The position numbers were made by a program, and so were the translations under genes. A stretch of DNA of 64,000 bases. Source: Imhoffiella fuscus (GTDB taxonomy: Bacteria > Pseudomonadota > Gammaproteobacteria > Chromatiales > Chromatiaceae). Each line of letters opens with the position of its first letter. Positions within the stretch are counted from its first letter, which is position 1. The stretch is taken from positions 1 through 64,000 of the forward strand of contig NZ_JBHUHX010000052.1 in the NCBI RefSeq assembly GCF_042682685.1. Direction: 5' to 3'. Shown here piece by piece: positions 9,740 to 19,245 of this stretch. The notes beneath the pieces are model-generated. The model had not been told where the DNA came from. It made no database searches and saw nothing but the letters and a program-made list of their open reading frames with translations.

Positions 9740-10975
9740 TCAAGCCGCCGACAGGGGTGCCGCCAATTGCGACTGAACGCCCCGAGCCCAGGCGAATGCT
9801 TCCAGGAAATAGGCGGAGAGTATCTCTCCACTCAGTCCGAGCGAGGGAGGAACAGGACCGAATGCATTCAACTCCTCAAAGCGCACGGCACTGGCCAGCA
9901 CCTGACCCAGCACGCCCTCATGCGACAGGATCGCATCCTTGAGGGCGTCATCCAGTGGCAGCGAGGCGAGCGCCTCGACGAGCGGAATCTCCAGGATCTC
10001 GTCGAGGTTGAAGAAAAGCCCCACCGTGAATAGGGCGTCCTTCTCGCGCGGCAGATTGCGCTCTCCGACGATCTGACAGTAACGGGCATAGATCAGGGAC
10101 CGGGTGACGGAATAGGGCGTCTGGGTGCTCAGCGTTCCTAGGGCCACCAAGGCTGCCCATTGGCGGATGGTGCGCAAGCCAACCAGGGAAATCGCCTGCA
10201 TCAGGTTGTGAATGGTGCGCCCCTGCGTGATCGACGCGCCGCTGAGGAAACGCAACAGTCGGTAGCTTAGCGCGACATCCTGGGCGATGAGACGCTCCAC
10301 CTCCTGCAGGCTGAGATCGTTGTCCTGCAACTCGGCCAGGAGCCGCATCACGCGAATCTTGTCGGCCGACGGTCTTTTCCCCTCCATGACGCGCGGCCGA
10401 GCCAGGTAATAGCCCTGGAACAGATCGAACCCCATGTTGAGACACTGAACGAACTGGATGCGGTTCTCGACCTTCTCGGCCAGCAGTCTGGGGCCCTCGT
10501 TCTTGAAAACCGACGCGTACTTGGCGCGCATCGCGTCCTCGTCGTCCCCCTGCACATCGAGTTTGACGATGTGACAGATCCGAAGCAGCGGCTCCCAACT
10601 CGACTGGAATACGAAATCATCGAGCGCGATCTTGAATCCCATATCGACCAAGCGTTGGACGGACTCGATCAATTCGGGCGTCACCTGCACGCTTTCGAGG
10701 ATCTCCAGCACCACGCGGTCGGGCGGCAGGGCCTGGATGACATCGCTCGTCAACATCCCCTCCGTGAGATTGATGTAGAGCAGCTTGTCACGTCCGAGCT
10801 TATCGACGCCGATGTCGGCGAAGGCATTGAGAATCACCTGAGAGGTCGCACAATCTCCGTCCACACCGCTGCCTTCGAAGCCGCCTCCGGTTCCGCTACG
10901 AAATAGAAGCTCGTAGGCGACCACTTGACGTTCGCGATCGAAAATAGGCTGAACACCGAGGAAGACATTGGTCAT
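9740..10975 (-). CDS. EAL-HDOD signalling protein (YuxH/CdgJ type)
   Basis: A protein of 411 residues. The N-terminal half is an EAL-like domain starting FLGVQPIFDRERQVVAYELLFR. The usual EAL signature reads YELLFR, and the acidic metal-binding residues of active phosphodiesterases look incomplete, so it is probably not enzymatically active. From about residue 200 it is an HDOD domain, with the typical stretch LIAQDVALSYRLLRFLSGA followed by LVGLRTIRQWAALVAL. Related proteins influence motility and biofilm formation. The start codon shares bases with the divergent SOUL gene start at 10974, and the N-terminus matches family members, so this start is well supported. Confidence 0.9.
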   Translation of the reverse strand: MTNVFLGVQPIFDRERQVVAYELLFRSGTGGGFEGSGVDGDCATSQVILNAFADIGVDKLGRDKLLYINLTEGMLTSDVIQALPPDRVVLEILESVQVTPELIESVQRLVDMGFKIALDDFVFQSSWEPLLRICHIVKLDVQGDDEDAMRAKYASVFKNEGPRLLAEKVENRIQFVQCLNMGFDLFQGYYLARPRVMEGKRPSADKIRVMRLLAELQDNDLSLQEVERLIAQDVALSYRLLRFLSGASITQGRTIHNLMQAISLVGLRTIRQWAALVALGTLSTQTPYSVTRSLIYARYCQIVGERNLPREKDALFTVGLFFNLDEILEIPLVEALASLPLDDALKDAILSHEGVLGQVLASAVRFEELNAFGPVPPSLGLSGEILSAYFLEAFAWARGVQSQLAAPLSAA

Positions 10976-11720
10976 GACGGATGTCGATCAGATGGAAGCA
11001 CAAAACGAGAAACCACAAGACACGGCGGTAGACATTCGAATCCACGCAACGCAAGGAACGCGGAGATGGAAAAGATCCGTTTGGATACTGGCACTGTTCG
11101 GCATCCTGCTCTCATGGGGGATATTGGCGATGGCGGTGGAAGAACCCAACTACACGCTGGTCCAAAGCGACCCGGATTTCGAGCTGCGGCGATACGCCCC
11201 GTACCTGGTCGCCGAGACGCGGGTGACGGGAGATTTCGACTCGGTCGGCAACCAGGCGTTCCGTATTCTGGCCGGCTATATCTTTGGCGACAACCGCAGT
11301 CAGACCAAGCTGGAAATGACGGCACCAGTCACTCAAACGACCGCAGAGGGGACTGGAGAACGGCTGGAGATGACCGCCCCGGTGATCCAACGCTCGGACG
11401 GCGACGGCACTAGCGGAACCTATGTCCTGAGCTTCGTCATGCCGGCCGGCTACCGGCTCGACACCCTGCCCGTTCCAACGGATCCGCGCGTGACGCTACG
11501 CGAGGAGCCATCCAGATTGATGGCGGTCCGGCGCTACTCGGGACGCTGGACCCGATCCAACTATCTGGAGCAGGAGAGCCGCCTGCTGCGTGGGATCCGG
11601 CAGGCCGGACTGCAACCGATCGGAACGCCCCGCTATGCCCGCTACAACCCGCCCTTCACGCCTTGGTTCCTGCGGCGCAACGAGGTCATGGTTGAGGTGG
11701 CCGAGCCTTCAGCGCCCTGA
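10974..11720 (+). CDS. SOUL family heme-binding-like protein
   Basis: A protein of 248 residues with a short cytoplasmic lead and a single hydrophobic segment at about residues 34-54 (membrane anchor or uncleaved signal). The SOUL domain follows, with FELRRYAPYLVAETRV, the repeated KLEMTAPV/RLEMTAPVI motifs and a C-terminal FLRRNEVMVEV strand. SOUL proteins bind heme or other tetrapyrroles in some organisms. The first plausible ATG overlaps the ATG of the divergent EAL-HDOD gene by two bases. GAGG lies about nine bases upstream. An alternative start is the ATG at 10992. A tetrapyrrole role would fit a phototroph but is not shown by the sequence. Confidence 0.85.
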   Translation: MTDVDQMEAQNEKPQDTAVDIRIHATQGTRRWKRSVWILALFGILLSWGILAMAVEEPNYTLVQSDPDFELRRYAPYLVAETRVTGDFDSVGNQAFRILAGYIFGDNRSQTKLEMTAPVTQTTAEGTGERLEMTAPVIQRSDGDGTSGTYVLSFVMPAGYRLDTLPVPTDPRVTLREEPSRLMAVRRYSGRWTRSNYLEQESRLLRGIRQAGLQPIGTPRYARYNPPFTPWFLRRNEVMVEVAEPSAP

Positions 11721-11807
11721 TTCGGTCTCGAAACGCGGAGCACGGTTGCCAAATCGGCGACGAACCTCTACCGTGCAGCGCCTTCCAACCCATACCAGGA
11801 TGATTTC

Positions 11808-12146
11808 ATGTCCGATTTCCCGCCTTGCCCGCTCTGCGCCAGCGAAAACACCTACTCCGACGGCACGCTCTACGTCTGCCCGGACTGCGCCCACGAATGG
11901 TCCCCGGACGAACCGAACGATGCCGCCGAGACGGACGGCGCGGTACGCGATGCCAACGGCAATCTGCTGGCGAACGGCGATTCGGTGGTCCTGATCAAGG
12001 ACCTGAAGGTCAAGGGCAGCTCGACCACGCTGAAGGTCGGGACCAAGATCAAGAAGATCCGGCTCGTCGGCGGCGATCACGAGGTGGATTGCAAGACCGA
12101 CGCAGGCAGCTTCATGCTCAAGGCCTGCTATCTGCGCAAGAGCTGA
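11808..12146 (+). CDS. yjdM: YjdM/PhnA family zinc-ribbon protein
   Basis: A protein of 112 residues with an N-terminal zinc ribbon (CPLC at residues 7-10 and CPDC at 25-28). It continues with the PhnA/YjdM beta domain, whose strand GDSVVLIKDLKVKGSS is highly characteristic. AGGA sits seven bases before the ATG. The family was named after the phosphonate operon of E. coli, but its biochemical role is not settled. No phosphonate genes are nearby. It converges on the patatin gene with only about 20 bases between the stop codons. Confidence 0.9.
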   Translation: MSDFPPCPLCASENTYSDGTLYVCPDCAHEWSPDEPNDAAETDGAVRDANGNLLANGDSVVLIKDLKVKGSSTTLKVGTKIKKIRLVGGDHEVDCKTDAGSFMLKACYLRKS

Positions 12147-12166
12147 GACCGGCGCCCCGCTTCCGA

Positions 12167-14422
12167 TCAGCGGTTGCCGATCAAGACATAGACGGTGCTG
12201 TCGCCGTCCCCGGACAGCCCAACTCCCAGATAGGCAGGCCCCAGCCACGTATCGGATCCGAAGAAGAAACTTCCGCCATAGCGCGTTTCCCCCTCGTTGA
12301 GAATGACGTCGGTATCACGCCCCTGGGTGTGTAATACGCCATCGTCGACCCAACCGGCCTCCAGCGAGGCGCCGAGATAGAGTCCGCGTCCAAGCGGCGG
12401 AGGCAGGGAGGCGATCTGGCGATAGAAGGCCAGCCCGGCGAAGGCCATGTCGTTGCCGCGAAACTGGTCGTTGGCATAGCCGGAGAGCTGGAGGAACCCG
12501 CCGAGCGGAAACTGATCCTGATAGAGCATCTCGGCGCCAAAGCTGGTCCCCGCCTTGAGGGTTCCGGCAAGGGTATTGACGCCGAAGCTGCGCGCGGCCG
12601 TTGCCTTCAAGGATGCCCGGGTATAGTCGACGTCCGCCCCCATCGCCTTGAGCGGAGAGAGCGTCTCCAAAGAGATCCGCAAACCGGAGCGTGGAGCGGC
12701 CACGCTGTCCAGCGTGTCATAGAGCAGCCTGACGCGCAGGCCGGAATCGGTGGTTCCTCCTTCCGGCAGCTCGGTCGATCCGGTATCGAGATCCATTTGA
12801 GAGTGTCCATAATAGACGCCGGCCCGCACCTCGATATCGGCAATGTCGGTTCCCAGATCCGCCCCGAGGAGCAGTCGGGTCAGATCGTAGCGCGCAACGC
12901 GCTGATCGCCGATGAAGACGCTCTCTGGGCTCATACCGACATCGACGTAGGGCGCAACGAACAGCGCGCGGTCGAGGCTCAGCGGCTGATAGAACTCGGA
13001 GTAGAGCCTGGGGGCATTGCCGACCGTCAGGGCACTACTCCACTCGGCTCCCAACCGATTGACCCAGGTCTGATCGTAGGTGGCACGCAGTCCGAACCGG
13101 CTGTCGCCCAGATTGTCGTTCGAGAAGCCGAGCCCTAATCCGATATAGCCTGGACCCCAGGCCTTCTCGACGGCATCCACGATCAGCAGATCCGAACCGC
13201 CGCGCTGGGGCTGGAAGCGGTAGCTGATGCGCTCGAAGTCGCCTCGACCGTAGAGCATCTGAATCTCATCGACCAGTTGCTCGCGATCGAGCGGCTGATA
13301 CTCCTGCGACTCGACCAGCCCGTCGAAGAGCCCTGGATTCACGCGCTTCAACCCCTCGACCCGAACGTCCCCGACCCGTCGAACCGGATCTCCAGGTCCG
13401 AAGCGCTTGGCCTTCCAGGCCGCATACTCGGCCTTGCTCAGACTGAATCGACGCAGCTCGCGACGCACCTTGGAGGCCGCAACCTCGCCGGTCGCGATGG
13501 CCTCTTTGGCACGATTGAAATCGCTCGACGAGATGTCGCCCAGATCGGGCAGGATCAGCAGATCGCATCCCTTGCGCAGCTCGCCGAGCGAGACCTTGAC
13601 GTTCTGCTCGGTCAGAATGGCGATCATCTGACCCGTCACGCCGAGGATGGAGCCCAACTTTTCGCGGGGCAGATAGCCCGAGCCCAGATTGACTGCGATG
13701 ATGACATCGACCCCCATGGACCGGGCCACGTCCACGGGCAGATTGCGCACCAGCCCGCCATCCACGTAGATGTGATCCTGCCATTCCATGGGCGCGAACA
13801 CACCGGGCACCGACATGCTCGCCCGCATGGCGACCGGCAGGGGGCCTCGGTCGAAGACCTTCATCTCACCGTTTTCGAGATTGGTAGCGACGGCCCGGAA
13901 GGGGATTGGCAGATGATCGAAATCGGACGTGGTCTCCACACCCTTGACCAGATCGTTGAAGAAGAGCTGCACCTTCTGCCCGGAGATGGCGCCCTTGGGC
14001 AGGCGCAACCGGCCGTCATTGACACCGAGCGAGAAGTTCCATTTCGCAACGGAAGAGGACTCCTTGCGACGCTCGGGCCAATCCTTGCGCGCAGGATCGT
14101 CGTCGAAGAGATCGTTCCAGTCGACCTGCGTCACACGGCGCTCCAGCTCCCGCGCCGACAGCCCGGCCGCATAAACGCCCCCGACCAGAGAACCCATGCT
14201 GGTGCCGGCAATGGCATGGATCGGGATCCGCTCCTCCTCCATCACCTTGAGCACCCCGATATGGGCCGATCCCTTCGCCCCGCCACCGCTCAGAACCAAA
14301 CCAATCCGCGGATGCTCGGGCAGATGACAACTCGCCGCCAGCACGCCTCCCGAGAACAGGGTCGCCAGGGGGACCACAAGACAGAGTAGAACGGCGAGAA
14401 GGACGCCTAGAGGCTGTTTCAT
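12167..14422 (-). CDS. Patatin-like phospholipase autotransporter (type Vd, PlpD type)
   Basis: A protein of 751 residues from the ATG at 14422, five codons inside the longest frame, with a GGTGGGA-like site seven bases upstream. A signal peptide (about residues 1-30) leads into a patatin domain with oxyanion motif GGGAKG (46-51), serine elbow GTSMG (Ser75) and DGG (catalytic Asp221). A POTRA-like module (GDVRVEGLKRVNPGLF, about 350-430) precedes a C-terminal beta-barrel related to BamA/Omp85. This order matches type Vd autotransporters such as PlpD, in which the barrel places the lipase at the cell surface. Catalytic residues appear intact. Confidence 0.92.
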   Translation of the reverse strand: MKQPLGVLLAVLLCLVVPLATLFSGGVLAASCHLPEHPRIGLVLSGGGAKGSAHIGVLKVMEEERIPIHAIAGTSMGSLVGGVYAAGLSARELERRVTQVDWNDLFDDDPARKDWPERRKESSSVAKWNFSLGVNDGRLRLPKGAISGQKVQLFFNDLVKGVETTSDFDHLPIPFRAVATNLENGEMKVFDRGPLPVAMRASMSVPGVFAPMEWQDHIYVDGGLVRNLPVDVARSMGVDVIIAVNLGSGYLPREKLGSILGVTGQMIAILTEQNVKVSLGELRKGCDLLILPDLGDISSSDFNRAKEAIATGEVAASKVRRELRRFSLSKAEYAAWKAKRFGPGDPVRRVGDVRVEGLKRVNPGLFDGLVESQEYQPLDREQLVDEIQMLYGRGDFERISYRFQPQRGGSDLLIVDAVEKAWGPGYIGLGLGFSNDNLGDSRFGLRATYDQTWVNRLGAEWSSALTVGNAPRLYSEFYQPLSLDRALFVAPYVDVGMSPESVFIGDQRVARYDLTRLLLGADLGTDIADIEVRAGVYYGHSQMDLDTGSTELPEGGTTDSGLRVRLLYDTLDSVAAPRSGLRISLETLSPLKAMGADVDYTRASLKATAARSFGVNTLAGTLKAGTSFGAEMLYQDQFPLGGFLQLSGYANDQFRGNDMAFAGLAFYRQIASLPPPLGRGLYLGASLEAGWVDDGVLHTQGRDTDVILNEGETRYGGSFFFGSDTWLGPAYLGVGLSGDGDSTVYVLIGNR

Positions 14423-14528
14423 CTGCAATCCCACCATGAACGCCGAAGGCCTAATAGATGGGCGCGGAGTCTAACGGACGGATCGCAATGGGGAAAGCAG
14501 CCCTCCCCCGTTTCCCGGACGAACGGGC

Positions 14529-14891
14529 TCAGTCGAACAGACGACTCAGCAGCGGCCGGGTCAGCCGCCGAAGGAGCAGATAGAGCGCGAGGCCGAGCAG
14601 GTCGGCGAGGAGATCCCAGCCGGATGCCTCGCGATAGGGCAGAACCGCCTGGACCAGCTCGATCGCGAGACCAAAGAGCGCCAGGCCAACCAGTCGCGGA
14701 CCGAGCAAGGCCGGCGCGGGCCAGGCAAGCTCCGCCAGCCCGGTCAGAACCAGGAAGGCGAGCAGGTGGTTGGCCTTGTCGTAGCTCAAACCAGGCGATT
14801 CATCGAACTCGGCGAAGGCGAGAAAGGCAATGAGCGACAGGGACGCGACGAAGGCCATCCTGAATGCCGGCCGCAATGAATCCAACGACAT
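14529..14891 (-). CDS. VanZ-like membrane protein
   Basis: A protein of 120 residues with four hydrophobic segments. VanZ-family marks are DKANHLLAFLVLTGLAE in the second quarter and the later combination ELVQAVLPYREASGWDLLADLLG. Its role in this organism is unknown. VanZ itself gives low-level teicoplanin resistance in enterococci, but most homologues are uncharacterised. It lies downstream of the FadL-like gene on the same strand, with a structured region in between. Confidence 0.8.
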   Translation of the reverse strand: MSLDSLRPAFRMAFVASLSLIAFLAFAEFDESPGLSYDKANHLLAFLVLTGLAELAWPAPALLGPRLVGLALFGLAIELVQAVLPYREASGWDLLADLLGLALYLLLRRLTRPLLSRLFD

Positions 14892-14986
14892 AGTGTGTGA
14901 CCGGAGCAGAATCGGAAAACCCGCATTCTAACGGCACGGAGCCACTGGTGAGACCGACGGATGTCGAACAGGTGCGTCCGGACTGA

Positions 14987-15062
14987 CGGCATCCCCGGGC
15001 TTCGCCCTCTCCACCCGGGCGACGAGTCGTGCCCGTGGCCCGGGGGAAATCCGGGGATGCCG
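14987..15062. repeat. Structured inverted repeat after the FadL-type gene
   Basis: A perfect 12-bp inverted repeat, CGGCATCCCCGG at 14987-14998 and CCGGGGATGCCG at 15051-15062, encloses about 52 bases. Inside lies a second near-palindrome (CGGGCGACGAGTCGTGCCCG). It directly follows the stop of the FadL-type gene, so it may act as a transcription terminator. It lacks a T-tract, so an RNA-stabilising or repeat-element role is equally possible. Confidence 0.6.
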
Positions 15063-15070
15063 ATGGTCGG

Positions 15071-16363
15071 TCAGAAGGTTTTGACGATCTCCAGACCGAT
15101 CAAATGGGCGTCCATTTCATAGTCGCCGTTGAGCGCAGTGGTTCCATTCAGATCCTTGCCGGCATAGGGGGTACGGCTGCGGTACTTGCGTTGATCGGCG
15201 AGCACGTACATATAGCCGGCCTCAAGCTGGAAGCCGTTGCTGAGCGACTGGGCGACGCCGATGCTGAAGAGGTGGCGATCGTTGTCCGGCACGCGGGCGC
15301 TGAAGTGGCTGTCGCCCTGCCCGGTTTCATCATAGGCATACCCGAAGCGCAGCTGGGTCTTGTCGCTGAGCTGATAGGTCGCGCCGATGCGATAGGCATT
15401 GGCGTCGTCCCAATCGTTCGAGTCGCTGAAGATCACATGCCCCGAGTTCTTTGCCGTCGCCTTCAGGTCGTTGAATTCGCTCCAGCCGGTGCGCGTGATG
15501 TCGAACTCGACGGCCAGGCGCGGATTGAAGGCGTAGCGGGCACCCACCTGCAAGCGCCAAGGCAGATCGACGTCCAGTTCGGCCGACTGTCCGGGAGACA
15601 GCACACCAAGCGCGACCAGGGTCGCGCTCTTGGGCTCGAAATCACCATCGAGCGACACGGTCGCCGCAGAACGATAGGAGGCACCTAGACTCCAGGGACC
15701 CTCGCGGTAGATAGCGCTCAGGTTGAAACCAACACCGGTACCGTCCCCGCTCAGCTTGCCAACGGTGGAACTCAGCTGGGCACTCTTCGCCCAATAGACG
15801 TCGAGTCCGGCGGCAACGGCGAACTGATCGTTGACGCGATAGCTCGCGGTCGGAGAGAAATCCAGAATCTCCAGCTTGCTGGAGGTCGGATGGCCGAGCG
15901 GGACATCCGGATCGAGCGGCGGCGGTACGGGCAGTCTGCGCGTCCCGCTGACGGCGGGAAAGGTTCCGTCCTCCCAGCGCGTTTCAAGCCCGAAAGGCGC
16001 GGTGACGCCAAAGCCGAGGCTCCAGCGGTCGTTGACCCGCAGCACCGCCTGGAGCTGCGCCGAGGACAGCCAATCGGCGCCCTGGCTGTCATGATTGCCG
16101 CTCGCCGTCTTGACGCTGAAGCTGGGGCCGATGAGGATGGTGCCGGCCGAAATGCTGGAGCCTTCCTGGAAGGCCATGATGGCCGGGTTGTAGGCGATGG
16201 CACCCACTTCCTCGGTGTTGGCGACCACCGCGTTCGCGGTACTCAAGCCGACGACCGAGGCCTCCGGCAGCAAGAATCCAGCCGCATTGGCCGATTCTTG
16301 GGCGCCAAGCGCTCCTGCAGCGAGCACGCAGGCGATGGAATAGCTGATCCTGTTGTTGAGCAT
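15071..16363 (-). CDS. FadL/OmpP1/TodX family outer-membrane transporter
   Basis: A protein of 430 residues with a signal peptide ending near SANA-AGF. The mature N-terminus starts AGFLLPEASVVGLSTANA, followed by the NPA motif (AIAYNPAIMAF) that marks the FadL hatch domain. Alternating amphipathic strands and a terminal aromatic residue (VKTF) fit a 14-stranded barrel. FadL-type channels admit long-chain fatty acids or other hydrophobic compounds. The gene is divergent from a LysR regulator about 420 bases away, which may control it. The actual substrate cannot be read from the sequence. Confidence 0.9.
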   Translation of the reverse strand: MLNNRISYSIACVLAAGALGAQESANAAGFLLPEASVVGLSTANAVVANTEEVGAIAYNPAIMAFQEGSSISAGTILIGPSFSVKTASGNHDSQGADWLSSAQLQAVLRVNDRWSLGFGVTAPFGLETRWEDGTFPAVSGTRRLPVPPPLDPDVPLGHPTSSKLEILDFSPTASYRVNDQFAVAAGLDVYWAKSAQLSSTVGKLSGDGTGVGFNLSAIYREGPWSLGASYRSAATVSLDGDFEPKSATLVALGVLSPGQSAELDVDLPWRLQVGARYAFNPRLAVEFDITRTGWSEFNDLKATAKNSGHVIFSDSNDWDDANAYRIGATYQLSDKTQLRFGYAYDETGQGDSHFSARVPDNDRHLFSIGVAQSLSNGFQLEAGYMYVLADQRKYRSRTPYAGKDLNGTTALNGDYEMDAHLIGLEIVKTF

Positions 16364-16782
16364 GAGGCGTTTCCTTCGATAAGGATAATTGAGTTATGGG
16401 TCCGGTCTCACGGCCTCGGAAAACCACCCTCATCCTCAACGCCATGCGCGAACCGCAGCATCATGACCGGCTGCTGCAACGCAACATCAGACTGGGCTCT
16501 CGCGGACCTCCCCGGCGGCAGTGGTGAAGCCTTGGAAGATCGCCATCTCTCGCTCCTTGTGAGGGTTTTCGGCCGCGACGCACTGTATGCGAAGCCTCAC
16601 GTCAATTCCATACTTTGTTGCGGTTTTTTGTCATGTATGTGAAAAGTGACAGACACCTGGAATCCCTCATACGTGTAACGCACCCGTCCGGGTTCCGTCA
16701 CGCGCCCGAAACTATCTGGAACCACCCGGGCTGTGATATAAGCGCCTTCTATTTGGGTATCTGAATTTCGAGTGGTATTTGG
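16364..16782. other. Divergent intergenic region between FadL-type gene and lysR
   Basis: About 420 bases without a supported gene. It must hold promoters for both divergent genes and plausibly a LysR operator, since LysR proteins often bind between themselves and a divergent target. An AT-richer part around 16600-16650 and another at 16730-16780 stand out from the GC-rich surroundings. No exact T-N11-A palindrome could be assigned with confidence. Confidence 0.4.
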
Positions 16783-17691
16783 ATGGCCGATCGCAGACTT
16801 CAGGTATTTCATACAGTCGCGCGGCTGCTGAGCTTCACCAAGGCCGCCGAGACGCTGCATATGACTCAGCCGGCCGTGACCTTCCAGGTCCGCCAGTTGG
16901 AAGAGCATTTCAACACCCGCCTGTTCGATCGCACACACAACCGCATCAGCCTGACCGAGGCCGGACGCGCCGTCTTCGCCTCCGCCGAGCGCATCTTCGA
17001 GCTCTATGCCGAGATGGAAAACACGGTACGCGAGATCACGGGCGCAGTCAGCGGCACCCTGACCATTGGGGCCAGCACCACTATCGCCGAATATATGCTG
17101 CCGCCACTGCTGGGAGAGTTCAAGGAACGCTACCCGGACATCGTCATCCACCTCAAGGTCGCCAATACCGAGGGGATCGTCTCCATGGTGGAGAACAACA
17201 CCATCGATCTTGGCGTGGTCGAGGCGCCGGTGAGCAACAAGAATCTGGTGGTCGAGGTCTGCAAACAGGATCAGCTGTTCGCCATCGTGCCACCTGGGCA
17301 CCCGCTCGCCGACCAGGAAGCGGTCGATCTGACTCAACTGCTGCAGCATCCCTTCATCTGCCGCGAGGAAGGCTCCGGCACGCGCGAGGTGATCGCCGAC
17401 TACCTACAGGTTCAGCACGACTGTAACGCGACGTTCAATATCGCGATGGAGCTCGGCAGTCCGGAGGCGATCAAGGGCGCGGTCGAGGCGGGAATGGGCG
17501 TCTCGGTGGTCTCAGGAACGACCATTTGGAAGGAACTCAAGCTGGGCACCCTGGTCGCGCTGCGGCTCGACCCGCCGCTCAACCGTCCCTTTTCATTCGT
17601 TCACCAGAAGCAGAAATTCCGATTGCGCGTGATGGAGGAACTGTTGGAATTCGCCCGCGACTATTGCCGCGACCAATGCGCGAGCCGCTGA
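16783..17691 (+). CDS. LysR family transcriptional regulator
   Basis: A protein of 302 residues. The N-terminal winged helix-turn-helix (residues 1-62) contains FTKAAETLHMTQPAVTFQVR and LFDRTHNRISLTEAG. The substrate-binding domain (about 90-300) starts GTLTIGASTTIAEYMLP. This second part resembles the CysL/YeiE/CbbR side of the family more than catabolic regulators, but I cannot name the effector. It is divergent from a FadL-type porin and followed in the same direction by a small hypothetical gene and a PerM-type transporter. Confidence 0.9.
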   Translation: MADRRLQVFHTVARLLSFTKAAETLHMTQPAVTFQVRQLEEHFNTRLFDRTHNRISLTEAGRAVFASAERIFELYAEMENTVREITGAVSGTLTIGASTTIAEYMLPPLLGEFKERYPDIVIHLKVANTEGIVSMVENNTIDLGVVEAPVSNKNLVVEVCKQDQLFAIVPPGHPLADQEAVDLTQLLQHPFICREEGSGTREVIADYLQVQHDCNATFNIAMELGSPEAIKGAVEAGMGVSVVSGTTIWKELKLGTLVALRLDPPLNRPFSFVHQKQKFRLRVMEELLEFARDYCRDQCASR

Positions 17692-17758
17692 TCGGCGCAG
17701 CGCGCCGGCCGACGCCCACGTCAGAGCCTGAAACACAGCCAGCCGGAACCCAAGAAGA

Positions 17759-18133
17759 ATGTTGACCCAGCAACGCGGATCCGCCGACGAACGCCGCCTT
17801 TCCAAGCTCTTCCGTACACTCTCGCCCTCCGATAAAGACAGCCTACTCGCCTTTGCCGAATTTTTGGTCCAGCGAGACCGGACCGAGCCGACAGAAACGG
17901 TTCCGCGCGAGCCGAAACCCACGATCCGGCCCAACGACGAGACCGTCATCGGCGCCATCAAGCGACTCTCCCAGAGCTACGATATGCTAGAGCGCGAACG
18001 GCTACTCAACGAAACTTCGGCCCTCATGTCCGCGCATCTGCTGCAGGGGCGCGGTGCGACCGAGGTCATCGACGATCTGGAGGCGCTGTTCGCCCGTCAC
18101 TATCAGGAATATCGGTCCAAGTTCCCGGCCTGA
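17759..18133 (+). CDS. Small protein of unknown function
   Basis: A soluble protein of 124 residues, rich in charged residues. It has an N-terminal helix with LSPSDKDSLLAFAEFLVQRD and a C-terminal helical region (EVIDDLEALFARHYQEYRSKF). No family was recognised. It sits 67 bases after lysR and 35 bases before the PerM-type transporter on the same strand, so the three may be co-transcribed. The helical C-terminus could be an interaction surface, but no function is proposed. Confidence 0.7.
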   Translation: MLTQQRGSADERRLSKLFRTLSPSDKDSLLAFAEFLVQRDRTEPTETVPREPKPTIRPNDETVIGAIKRLSQSYDMLERERLLNETSALMSAHLLQGRGATEVIDDLEALFARHYQEYRSKFPA

Positions 18134-18168
18134 AGGCCCATACCGACACGCCCCAAGCATCAGCCCCC

Positions 18169-19245
18169 ATGAATATCGTCTCACACTGGTTGCAGCGGAA
18201 TCTCGCTGACCCGCAGATCGTCTTCCTGGCGATGCTGCTCCTGTTCGTCTTTGCCGTCGTCCTGACCATGGGACATATGCTCGCCCCGGTCCTGGCGAGC
18301 ATCGTCATCGCCTATCTGCTCGAAGGGCTGGTCGTCCAGCTCGAACGGCGCGGCCTGCCCCGGTTGCCGAGCGTCCTGCTGGTCTACATGCTTTTTCTGC
18401 TGTTCGTGGCCCTGGTGCTGCTCGGGGTCATGCCGCTGGTATCGCGTCAGATCACCGACCTGGTCCAGCAGCTTCCCAATATGATCTCGGACGGGACCCA
18501 GGTCCTGATGGACCTGCCCGCGCGCTATCCCGACCTGGTCACCCAGGCCCAGCTCGACGAGCTCATCGCCTCGCTACGCTCCGAGGTGGTCTCTTTCGGC
18601 CAGCAGGTGCTGTCCTGGTCGCTGTCGAGCGTAGTGGGCGTCATCACCATCATGATCTATCTGATCCTGATGCCCCTGCTGGTCTTCTTCTTCATGAAGG
18701 ACAAGGGGCTGATCCTCGACTGGTTCCGCAATCGGCTGCCTCGGCACCACGGGATCGCGGGCGACGTCTGGAAGGACGTGGATCGTCAGATCTCCAACTA
18801 TGTGCGCGGCAAGGCGTGGGAAATCCTGATCGTCTGGGGGGTGAGCTACGCGACCTTCTCGGCCTTCGGACTCAAGTACGCCATGTTGCTGTCCCTACTG
18901 GTTGGACTCTCGGTCATCATCCCCTACATCGGCGCCGCCGTCGTGACCTTTCCGATCCTCATCGTCGCCTGGTTCCAATGGGGCTGGTCGAGCGAATTCG
19001 CCTGGCTGACCTTCGCCTACGGCATTATCCAGGCGCTGGACGGCAACGTGCTGGTGCCGGTGCTCTTCTCGGAGGTCGTCAATCTACACCCGGTCGCCAT
19101 CATCGTCGCCATCCTGGTATTCGGCGGGCTCTGGGGATTCTGGGGCGTCTTCTTCGCCATTCCCTTGGCGACCCTGGTCCAATCCATCATCACCGCCTGG
19201 CCCAAACGCCTGGAGATCCCCGAAAACACGACCAACGCCCCGTAG
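18169..19245 (+). CDS. AI-2E/PerM family membrane transporter
   Basis: A protein of 358 residues with seven to eight predicted membrane helices. The family pattern is clear: an N-terminal helix pair, a long extracytoplasmic segment (about 100-140) and the C-terminal motif ALDGNVLVPVLFSEVVNLHPV, followed by WGFWGVFFAIPLATLVQ. The family includes the autoinducer-2 exporter TqsA and PerM, but most members have no known substrate. There is no obvious ribosome binding site before the ATG. A short REP-like repeat follows the stop codon. Confidence 0.9.
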   Translation: MNIVSHWLQRNLADPQIVFLAMLLLFVFAVVLTMGHMLAPVLASIVIAYLLEGLVVQLERRGLPRLPSVLLVYMLFLLFVALVLLGVMPLVSRQITDLVQQLPNMISDGTQVLMDLPARYPDLVTQAQLDELIASLRSEVVSFGQQVLSWSLSSVVGVITIMIYLILMPLLVFFFMKDKGLILDWFRNRLPRHHGIAGDVWKDVDRQISNYVRGKAWEILIVWGVSYATFSAFGLKYAMLLSLLVGLSVIIPYIGAAVVTFPILIVAWFQWGWSSEFAWLTFAYGIIQALDGNVLVPVLFSEVVNLHPVAIIVAILVFGGLWGFWGVFFAIPLATLVQSIITAWPKRLEIPENTTNAP

